Of a DNA stretch of 64,000 nt, positions 55,518 to 63,165 are shown in pieces. The stretch comes from Leptolyngbya sp. O-77. Lineage in GTDB: Bacteria; Cyanobacteriota; Cyanobacteriia; Elainellales; Elainellaceae. How positions within the stretch are numbered: position 1 is the first letter of the stretch; each line of letters starts with the position of its first letter. The translations under genes were made by a program, and so were the position numbers. Location: NCBI RefSeq assembly GCF_001548395.1, contig NZ_AP017367.1, forward strand, positions 4,315,001 to 4,379,000, written 5' to 3'. The notes beneath the pieces are model-generated. The model searched no databases, had not been told where the DNA came from, and saw only the letters and a list, made by a program, of their open reading frames with translations.

Positions 55518-55844
55518 AGCCCGCACCGTAGACATCAAACTCACCCAGTTTCTTCCATCCCTTGCCGAAGTGCCCACCAAGGAACTGGAAGCCATCAAAG
55601 AACGGGCGATCAAAAGCGGCTTTGATTTTATTGATTTCTGGGCAGTGGATTTCAACTGGCATCCCGGTAAACCCTTCACCCACGACTGGCAAGACTACCG
55701 CACCCGCAAAGATCGCAGCCTCAAAACCATCAGCGATGCGGGCTACACCTACCCCGCTCCCGGCAAATACACCGCCTGCGTCAAAGTCGTCGATACCTTC
55801 GGCTGCGACACCTCGATTACCGTAGAGGTGGAAGTATGACCCCA

Positions 55845-55907
55845 GTTCGTAGTAAGGGCTTTAGCCCTTATCACCAGGAAATAACGACTAAAGTCGTTAC
55901 TACGAAC
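55845..55907. repeat. REPIN just upstream of the RAYT gene
   Basis: The element is bounded by GTTCGTAGTA (55845-55854) and its reverse complement TACTACGAAC (55898-55907), with AAGGGCTTTAGCCCTT and AACGACTAAAGTCGTT hairpins inside. GTAG next to each hairpin is the hallmark of REP sequences recognised by RAYT transposases. Confidence 0.88.
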
Positions 55908-55929
55908 CTTGATGTCGGAGGTACTTGCC

Positions 55930-56655
55930 ATGTATGAGTATCGCCAACTAACACCCGTGCAGCGGGCTGAACTGGTGCAACAACGCTTAGCGAAGGGCTA
56001 TCCACCCCACAGCCCACCTCATCCGATTCAGGATCAATCGTTCTACTTGCTAACAGCAGCTTGCTACGAACACAAGTGCCATATCAAGACTGAGCAACGA
56101 CGCAAACAGCTTTTAGATTTGCTATTTGAGCAGTTTATAGATTGTGGTATTGAACTGCGAGGATGGGTGATCTTGCCCAATCATTATCATGTGTTAGTTT
56201 ATTTGGGTGATTTTGGTGAGGACTCAAGTCCTCACTATGAACCTGTTTGTAGTAAGGGCTTTAGCCCTTATCAACAAATCGGGAAAGTTTTACAACGAGT
56301 GCATGGCTCTACCTCTCGACAGTGGAACCTGGAAGATCAAACAGTCGGGCGGAAAGTTTGGTATGCCTATAGCGATCGCGCTATCCGCTCCGATCGCCAT
56401 TACTACACAACCCTGAATTACATTCACTACAACCCGGTTAAACACGAATGGTCAAAATCACCCTATGACTGGATTTGTAGTAGTGTGCATTGGTATTTGG
56501 CGCAGCAAGGACGTGATTTTTTACGGGATGCTTGGGTGCGCTATCCCATCAAAGACTATGGAAGAGAATGGGATGAATTTTTAATGCCTGAATATGCCTC
56601 GCTAAAGCGAGAACTACAAACTCATTCAGGAGAAACTCTATGGCAGAGCGAGTAA
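55930..56655 (+). CDS. RAYT: REP-associated tyrosine (Y1/HUH) transposase
   Basis: The 241-residue protein has the HUH motif in LPNHYHVLVYLG and a later Tyr in RHYYTTLNYIHYNPVKH, as in single-copy REP-associated transposases related to IS200/IS605 TnpA. The start at 55930 follows GGAGG at the right spacing. REP-type repeats lie just upstream and inside the gene (56216-56271, encoding GEDSSPHYEPVCSKGFSPYQ right after the HUH motif). The gene overlaps the DUF2283 gene by 16 bp. Confidence 0.87.
   Translation: MYEYRQLTPVQRAELVQQRLAKGYPPHSPPHPIQDQSFYLLTAACYEHKCHIKTEQRRKQLLDLLFEQFIDCGIELRGWVILPNHYHVLVYLGDFGEDSSPHYEPVCSKGFSPYQQIGKVLQRVHGSTSRQWNLEDQTVGRKVWYAYSDRAIRSDRHYYTTLNYIHYNPVKHEWSKSPYDWICSSVHWYLAQQGRDFLRDAWVRYPIKDYGREWDEFLMPEYASLKRELQTHSGETLWQSE
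56216..56271. repeat. REPIN inside the RAYT reading frame
   Basis: GTGAGGACTCAAGTCCTCAC (56216-56235) and GTAGT-AAGGGC-TTTA-GCCCTT (from 56249) are two hairpins with GTAG-type ends. The 56-bp element keeps the RAYT frame open, so the transposase carries its own substrate repeat. Confidence 0.87.
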
Positions 56656-56864
56656 AAGTTTGGTTTGATCCGGAAGCTGACTTTCTAGAGGTGATTTTTT
56701 CGGACGCTCCGGGCTATATGCGGGAAACCGAAAATGATGCCGTTATGGAGCGGGTGGATTTAGAGAGCAACCTGCTCGGCTTCTCCATTCTGGCGGTTAG
56801 TCAGCTTGCCAAATCAAAGCCATTGATGGCTGAGTTGCTTTCAGGAAGAGGAAGTGTAGCATGA
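56640..56864 (+). CDS. DUF2283 small protein
   Basis: The 74-residue protein matches DUF2283: VKVWFDPEADFLEVIFSD, followed by DAVMERVDLESNLLGFSIL. Such proteins often sit next to toxin-antitoxin and defence genes. It overlaps the RAYT gene by 16 bp and the MNT gene by 4 bp (ATGA), so the genes are translationally coupled. Confidence 0.8.
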   Translation: MAERVKVWFDPEADFLEVIFSDAPGYMRETENDAVMERVDLESNLLGFSILAVSQLAKSKPLMAELLSGRGSVA

Positions 56865-57193
56865 TCTCTATCAGTCAAATTCAGGCTTTTAGTCAACAAA
56901 TTGCTGAGAAATTTCAGCCAGAACGCATTATCTTGTTTGGCTCTTATGCCTCTGGACAGCCCACCGAAGACTCAGATGTAGATTTATTGGTAATTTTGCC
57001 CTTTGAGGAAATGCCAGTGCAAAAGGCGATCGCCATTCGGCAACAAATTAAGGCTCCCTTCCCCCTAGATCTGATAGCAAGAACTCCTGAACAAATTCAG
57101 CAACGCCTGGAAATGGGTGACTTTTTTATTCAAGATATCATGAAAAATGGTCGTGTTCTCTATGAAGCCAATCACGCAAGAGTGGGTCAATAA
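56861..57193 (+). CDS. MNT-type nucleotidyltransferase, antitoxin of an MNT/HEPN pair
   Basis: The 110-residue protein has the minimal nucleotidyltransferase signature FGSYASGQPTEDSDVDLLV (G-S-x9-D-x-D) and SDVDLLVILPFEEM. In HEPN/MNT systems such proteins modify the HEPN toxin with AMP or similar groups. It overlaps the HEPN gene, which starts at 57162 within its 3' end. Confidence 0.87.
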   Translation: MISISQIQAFSQQIAEKFQPERIILFGSYASGQPTEDSDVDLLVILPFEEMPVQKAIAIRQQIKAPFPLDLIARTPEQIQQRLEMGDFFIQDIMKNGRVLYEANHARVGQ

Positions 57194-57542
57194 AGCAGAA
57201 GGTGATTTTGCCACCGCTCAGCGAGAGCTTCAGGTTCAGCAACTGGCTAATTACGATGCCGTATGTTTTCATGCTCAGCAATGCATCGAAAAATATCTGA
57301 AAGCTTGCCTCCAAGAAGAAAATATTCCGTTTACAAAGACTCACGACCTCAGCGCATTACTCGATCTGTTCTTACCCATCCAGCCGGGGTGGGCATCTTT
57401 GCGTCCGATTCTTGATGCCCTAACAACCTATGCGGTTGAGTTTCGCTATCCGGGTGTCTCAGCTAATCAGGCGATCGCCAATCAAGCCTTTCAAGATTGT
57501 GCCGCTATTCGTCAAACCATTCGCCAGCATCTTTCGTTGTAA
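57162..57542 (+). CDS. HEPN-domain protein, toxin partner of MNT
   Basis: The 126-residue helical protein has ANYDAVCFHAQQCIEKYLKACL, FTKTHDLSALL and a C-terminal YAVEFRYPG segment, standard in HEPN partners of MNT proteins. The R-x4-6-H ribonuclease motif is not clear (FRYPG instead), so catalytic activity is uncertain. The ATG at 57162 is inside the MNT gene, consistent with tight stoichiometric control. Confidence 0.85.
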   Translation: MKPITQEWVNKAEGDFATAQRELQVQQLANYDAVCFHAQQCIEKYLKACLQEENIPFTKTHDLSALLDLFLPIQPGWASLRPILDALTTYAVEFRYPGVSANQAIANQAFQDCAAIRQTIRQHLSL

Positions 57543-59497
57543 ATCTCACACGCCCTACCCATGACCTCCTCCACTCTCAACCCCACCGTTCTCGAACCCC
57601 TCTTTGCCCCCTGGCAGGAACCCAACGCCCATCGCGTCCGGGCAGAAAAATCTGGCGACCCTGCTGTGGTAAAACAGGGACGCAGAGCTTCCCCGATTGA
57701 GGTGGTCAATAACCTGCGCTCAGCGGTGCGAGAATGGCGAGAAGCGTTTTATATCGGAGCCAGCGACACCACAATTCAATTGCTCAACCACTGGTTCAAC
57801 CGCGCTCATCGCAAAACCACCCCCGATGGTGAAGAATTCGAGTTTCGCTATTACTTCTGCCAGCGAGAAGCCGTCGAAACCCTGATTTACCTCAAGGAAG
57901 TGCGGCGGATCGAATGCCTATCCCAAATCATTGCCGAGTTTGGCGGCACAAATGCCGAATTGCAAGCCTTGGGCATCACTGAAGACGAAGATGCCTGGAG
58001 CCGCTACGCCTTCAAACTGGCAACCGGGGCAGGTAAAACCAAAGTCATGAGCCTGTGCATTGTCTGGAGCTACTTCCACGCCCTGCGGGAATCCGACTCT
58101 GAAATGGCGCGGCATTTTGTCGTCATTGCCCCCAACCTGACGGTCTACGAACGCCTCAAAGACGACTTTGGCAACGGGCGCGTGTTTGACGAAGACCCCC
58201 CTGATTCCCCCCCGAATGGCGCGGCGATTGGAATTTATCCGTGGTGCTACAGGACGAAGCCAGTGGTGCCGCTACGGGTGGGACGCTCTATCTCACCAAT
58301 ATTCATCGTCTCTACGACACTGCCAAACGCAAAAAGAAAGCCGAGGAAGACACCTATGCCTGGATGGGGCCAGCCGTCTCAAAAACCAAAGCGCTGGATA
58401 CGGGAGCGGCATTGCGGGACAGGATCACGGCCCACCGCCGCGTCATGGTGCTGAATGACGAGGCTCACCATGTTTGGGATGCTGGCTCCGCCTGGAACGA
58501 AGCCATCCGCACCCTGCACGAAACCATCCTGGCTCGGAGTGGTTGCAAACTGGTGACGCAACTGGATTTTTCCGCCACGCCCAAAGACAACAAAGGGCAA
58601 CTGTTCAAACACATTGTCTGCGATACACCGCTGGGGGAAGCGGTGGATGCCGGAATTGTCAAAACCCCGCTGATCGGACAAGCCAGCCGCAAACTGGTGG
58701 AGCAAGCCGACGACAACGCCGCCTATCGCTGGGAACAGCATTTACTATTGGGTTACGAACGCTGGAAAGCCAGCAAAGCCGAGTGGCAAGCCAGCGGCAA
58801 AAAGCCGCTCCTGTTCATCATGTGCGACGATACCGATGCCGCCGATCAAATCACTCAACGCTTCAACACTGACCCGCTATTTGAGCAACTCAACGGCAAA
58901 ACCATCAACCTGCACACCAACCTGAAGGGCAAGCTGAAAAAAGTCGGACGGGGCAAGGATGCCCGCTATGAATTTGTCGAAGACGAAAAAGCCATCAGCG
59001 ACGATGACCTAAAGGCATTGCGAAAACTCAGTCGAGAACTGGATAGCAACGCCAGCCCCTATTTCTGCATTGTCTCAGTATTGATGCTGCGGGAAGGCTT
59101 GGGACGTGCGCAACGTGACGACGATCGTGCCTTTGCGTCCCTACAGCTCTAAAGCCAATATTTTGCCCGAGCAAACCCTGGGTCGGGGCTTGCGCCGTAT
59201 GACTCCCCCCGGTCAAGCCAATGAACTGGTGACAGTAGTGGAACATCCCGCCTTTGCCAGCCTCTATCAGCAAGAACTGGCTCAAGAAGGCTTGCCGCTG
59301 GAAATTGTAGAACTCAATCGCGTTCCTGCCACCACGATTTCCATCTTTCCCGATGAAGCCCACAAAGATGTGAATGCCCTGAATATCCAGATTCCCACTC
59401 TTTCCGCAGGTTTTCGGATTGTGCCCAAGCTGGAGGGTTTGACGATTCAGGATGTGAAAAAAGCCTTTAAGCGGTTTCAGCCGTTGCCTTTGGGGAT

Positions 59498-59658
59498 GAC
59501 TAAAGTTGGCACTACGAACGAGTTTGTAGTAACCACTTCAGGGGTTAATGATGTTACTGGGGAGCCGACTAAAGTCGGCACTACGAACGAGTTTGTAGTA
59601 ACCACTTCAGGGGTTAATGATGTTACTGGGGAGCCGACTAAAGTCGGCACTACGAACG
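59498..59658. repeat. 69-bp tandem REP-type repeats within Res
   Basis: The unit GACTAAAGTCGGCACTACG... has period 69 bp (starts 59498, 59567, 59636). It encodes repeated TKVGTTNEFVVTTSGVNDV plus TGEP (23 residues). Hairpin GCCGAC-TAAA-GTCGGC next to ACTAC matches the GTAG-type ends of the other copies. Confidence 0.9.
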
Positions 59659-60361
59659 GGACAAATACGATCGAATACGAAGGACGACATCTCTTTACAG
59701 GGGAAGTCGTCGAAAAAATGCAGTTGAATCTGCCTCTGTTGGAGTCGGGCATTGGCGCGGTTTCCTACTATGTCAAGCAACTGGAAACCATTTGCAAACT
59801 GCGAGGACTCCATCCCATTCTGGCTCCTCTGATTCAGACCTTTCTGGAAGAAATCCTATTTGAGCAGAAAACTACCTTGTTCGATCCGGCTCTGGTGGCT
59901 CGATTAGCCGATTCTGATGTGGGCGAACACCTGCGGGCAGTGTTTGTGCCCCTGATCCGCAGCCGCACCACCACCACCGAAGAACGGCTGATGGTCGAAC
60001 CGCCCAAATCCCTGAATGCCTGGAAACCTTTTCAAGTCACTCTCAGCGAACGCCGTCCCGCCCTGGAAGCCGCAAAAACTCTCTTCAACCTCGTCACCTG
60101 CAATCGGGAATTAGAAGTGGCAGTCGCGAAGTTCTGCGATCGCGCCCCCGATGTCGCCGCCTTTGCCAAAAATGCCGGACCACAGTGCTTGCGAATTGAT
60201 TACCTGGCGAATGGAGACAGACTTGCCTTCTATACCCCCGATTTCTTTGTCCGCACGATTGATGGTCACTACTATTTGGTCGAAACCAAGGGGCGAGAAG
60301 ATCGGGATGTGCCACTGAAAGCAAAAGCGGCGATCGCCTGGTGTGAGGCTGCTTCTGGGGT

Positions 60362-60417
60362 GACGACTGAAGTCGCCACTACAAACCAAAACGTTCGTAG
60401 TGCTGACTTTAGTCAGC
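60362..60417. repeat. REPIN-like insert after the Res nuclease motif
   Basis: GACGACTGAAGTCGCC-ACTACAAACC and GTTCGTAGT-GCTGAC-TTTA-GTCAGC form two hairpins. The insert encodes VTTEVATTNQNVRSADFSQQ in frame, about 20 residues after the ETKG nuclease motif. Confidence 0.85.
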
Positions 60418-61181
60418 AAAAAGCAGGCACCTGGCACTATCTTTACATTCCCCAAAGCGTGTTTGAACGCATGGCAAACGATACCGTTGCTGAACTGGCT
60501 CGTGCCTGTGCCCCTGCCCTGCAAAACCTGCTCCAGGCTGAGGAATTTCAGGATTTACCGCTGTTCGTGAATTTGGGGCAGGTGGATGAAGAAGCTTCTG
60601 CTGTCGATAGCCTGATTGATCCAGCCATTCTCAATGCTCTGCCTTCTCGCTATCGCCGCGCCGCCGATCAAGCCGTCATGCTCTACCGCTTCTTCGAGAA
60701 CAAAGAGGGGATGAATTATGCCCCTGTTTTTACCGCTCTGTTGGGTTCGATCGATGAAGTGGCGAAAGGCTTCCTGGCGCGGCGACTGCGACCAGAAATG
60801 CCCGTCACCGTAGAAGACCAAAAAACCTGGTTCGCTCCCTATCTGGGCAGTGTTGACCGTAAATCAGAGGACTATTACCGCAAATTGGCACAAAATCTGA
60901 AGCGGACGTTGGTGTTCAATAATGGCTTGTCGCTGATCGGGTTGCTGCGCTCGTGTTTAGACTATGCTCTCAATGACACCACGAAAATCGGCGGTGTGTT
61001 TGAAGCCTTACAAACTCAGTTACGGTTTCAGGGTGGGCGTAAGTTTTTGGAAACCGTCACCCGCATCAATGACTTTCGGAACACCTACATTGCCCATCAG
61101 GAAAAAGAATTAACCGATAAGAACTTAGCTGAGCAAGAACTCAAAATCTGGATCGAGGCATTGCATATGATTGGAAAGTAA

Positions 61182-61664
61182 ACGAAATGTACTTGCCAAG
61201 CGAGATGACAAACCGTTGACTTAGCCTTGCCGCCGGAGTTTGGAGCCGACCGCCGAGGGGTTATCCCTCTTTTGCCAGTTTTGTGAGGGAAAAGTTTTGT
61301 GAGGGAAAATCTGAACCAGCGGTTTCTCGTGCTGCTACAGCGTGTGCATAGGAGGAGTGTTCTACAGAAAGTTGTCACTCTGGATTTTCTTTGTCCACAG
61401 TGATAAAAGAAGGGTTATCTGTGGGCGTCAAAAGGGATTTGTGGCAGATTATCTTGATCGATCACTCCATCGCGAAAGGCTGCTGCCCCTAGACAGAACC
61501 CTGCAAACAGTTCATAATAAGGGCGAGTTTACAAATCTTAAGAAATAGTTAAGAATTCTCCTTTCCATAAATCCGGTTAGGTCGCTGCGACCATTCACGA
61601 CGATTCGCTTTCTGAATGCCCCATAGAAAGCTCTAGAAGGCTTCCCACCGCTTGAGGACGATCT
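61182..61664. other. Intergenic region after Res
   Basis: The 483 bp contain a direct repeat TTTTGTGAGGGAAAA (about 61275-61306) and no supported gene. Confidence 0.4.
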
Positions 61665-63047
61665 ATGCCCGGATTGACCCTACCCCTTGCCCCCGCGCCG
61701 CCAAGCGCAGCGTTGCTGTCTCAGGCCGTTACCCAGTTTGGAGCGCCGCTTTATCTATACGACTTGGCGCTGATTGAATCCCGATTTGCGGATCTCGACC
61801 ACAGCCTCCCTCAGAACTTTCGCCTGCACTACGCCCTCAAGGCAAATAGCAATCTTACCCTCTCGCACCTGCTGGCGCGGCGGGGCGCAGCCGCAGAGGT
61901 CAGCTCTCTGGGTGAATTCATCGCCGCGCTGAAGTCGGGCTATTCTGCTGAGGAAACGGTCTTCACGGGCCCTGGCAAAACCAATGATGAACTGGCAGAG
62001 GCCCTCAATTACCATATTGGGCTGATTGTCGTAGAGTCGGCCAATGAAGCGCGACGGCTGAACCAGATAGCGACGGAGCAGGGAAAACAGCAGCCCATCC
62101 TGCTGCGAATTAACCCCCAGTTTCGCACGCTGAATAGCTGTGATTCTGGCTGTGCGATCGACGCGAAGACGAATCGCGTTGTACATGCTGACGAGAATTT
62201 CAAAGCAGTTTCCGAAGCAATCTCTGAAACGGATGGCAGTCACAATGGCGACACGCTAAAACCCATTGCCATGAATGGGCAAGGCGCGAGTAAGTTTGGC
62301 GTAGATGAGGCGCAGACAGCAGACGAACTGTTGCAGATTCAGTCGCTCAGTCATGTACGGCTTCAGGGAATTCATGTGTTCACCGAAAGCAACGTGCTGG
62401 ATTATCGGCAACTGATTGATGCGTGGCAAAACACTGTGGCGATCGCCCACCGACTGCGATCGCAGGGCTTTGACATTAACATTATCGACTTTGGCGGCGG
62501 TATTGGTGTGCCCTACAACTCGGTCGATGCCGCGTTTGATGTGCCTGCGTTTGGGGCGGCCCTGCAAGCTCTGTTTAGCCACGAGCCGTTTCATTTCATT
62601 TTGGAAATGGGGCGCTATCTCGTTTGTGAGGCAGGGATGTATTTGACAGAGGTGCTGGACATTAAGGAATCGCAGGGCAAACGGTTTGCGATTCTCAACG
62701 GCGGTGTTCACCATCTCTACCGCACCCCCGCGATGCAAAACGCCAGCAAGTTTCTGCGCGTCCTGGGAAAAGAGTCATCCGACACAATGCCCACCACGAT
62801 CGCGGGTCAGCTGCCAACGCCTATCGATGTGTTGGTGCGCGATGCGCTGCTGCCTGTGGATTTGGAAATTGGCGATCGCCTGGTCATCCGAAACTGCGGG
62901 GCTTACGGCTTCAATCACTCGCTAACCAACTTTGCGCTGCACCCTGCCCCCGCAGAGGTCGCCATTTGGGGCGATCGCCTGGAGCTAATCCGGGCCCGCA
63001 GTCGCTACGAGGACTTCTTCCAGCATCAGCGACTGATTCAGTTTTAA
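61665..63047 (+). CDS. Type III PLP-dependent amino-acid decarboxylase-like protein
   Basis: The 460-residue protein has the alanine-racemase-like barrel with the PLP Lys59 in HYALKANSN, IDFGGGIGVPY, LEMGRYLVCEAG and a C-terminal beta domain (RNCGAYGFNHS). It resembles diaminopimelate/ornithine-type and carrier-protein-linked decarboxylases. The active-site Cys that normally lies in G-x-x-C-x-x-x-D is Pro384 here (AGQLPTPID). An insertion of about 30 residues (SCDSGCAIDAKTNRVV...) interrupts the segment that carries the ASKFG motif. It precedes an alanine-dehydrogenase/LYS1-like gene. I do not call it lysA because of these differences. Confidence 0.75.
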   Translation: MPGLTLPLAPAPPSAALLSQAVTQFGAPLYLYDLALIESRFADLDHSLPQNFRLHYALKANSNLTLSHLLARRGAAAEVSSLGEFIAALKSGYSAEETVFTGPGKTNDELAEALNYHIGLIVVESANEARRLNQIATEQGKQQPILLRINPQFRTLNSCDSGCAIDAKTNRVVHADENFKAVSEAISETDGSHNGDTLKPIAMNGQGASKFGVDEAQTADELLQIQSLSHVRLQGIHVFTESNVLDYRQLIDAWQNTVAIAHRLRSQGFDINIIDFGGGIGVPYNSVDAAFDVPAFGAALQALFSHEPFHFILEMGRYLVCEAGMYLTEVLDIKESQGKRFAILNGGVHHLYRTPAMQNASKFLRVLGKESSDTMPTTIAGQLPTPIDVLVRDALLPVDLEIGDRLVIRNCGAYGFNHSLTNFALHPAPAEVAIWGDRLELIRARSRYEDFFQHQRLIQF

Positions 63048-63165
63048 GTCTCTAGGTTTGAAACCGCCGAGTTGATTTTTAGCTCGACTCTGTTGAACTC
63101 TTCGCAGGTTAGTTCTGCACTGAGATGTGCAAAGTTCTATGTAATGAACTGATTCAAAAGGTATC

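Larger units (their letters stand above)
53272..55839 (+). pseudogene. 5'-truncated site-specific DNA methyltransferase with an intein
   Basis: N-extein (53272-53675): PLPKEYLDSHYTQIDTDG ... WTDLAVINSQADERVDYATQKPEALIDRIIQASSNEGDLVADFF. C-extein (from 54808): CGSGTTGAVAERLGRRWLMCDL, then a C-terminal region to 55839. Joined, these give the beta-class N-methyltransferase motif I DFFCGSGTTG. The N-terminal part with the catalytic DPPY motif is missing: the frame begins where the IS4-like element ends. One +1 shift in C-rich repeats (about 53714-53738) separates the two coding frames (53340-53738 and 53620-55839). REPIN-type elements are inserted in frame near 55394-55517. It probably belonged to a type-III-like restriction system with the Res gene at 57.6 kb. 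Confidence 0.8.
57561..61181 (+). pseudogene. Type III-like restriction (Res) helicase-nuclease, frameshifted
   Basis: Frames 57561-58454, 58241-59152 and 59106-61181 are consecutive parts of one gene. Motifs in order: Walker A KLATGAGKTKVM (154-161), VVLNDEAHHVWD-type DEAH, DFSATPKD, then EQTLGRGLRRM. PD-(D/E)XK follows at TPDFFV ... YLVETKG. A C-terminal domain holds NDFRNTYIAHQ (R-x5-H). Joints: C6 at 58196-58201 and C7 at 58207-58213 each appear one C too long (repair: DPLIPPEWRGDWNLSVVLQ), and an extra T at 59099-59100 (repair: LREG-WDVRNVTT). REP-type repeats are inserted in frame at 59498-59658 and 60362-60417. Confidence 0.85.

Noticed and set aside
57162..57542. Call of the HEPN partner as an active RX4-6H ribonuclease
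   Set aside because: The expected R-x4-6-H motif is not seen in the right helix; the region reads FRYPG.
61665..63047. Call as ordinary diaminopimelate decarboxylase (lysA)
   Set aside because: The catalytic Cys is Pro and the ASKFG region carries an insertion, so the specific call is not supported.
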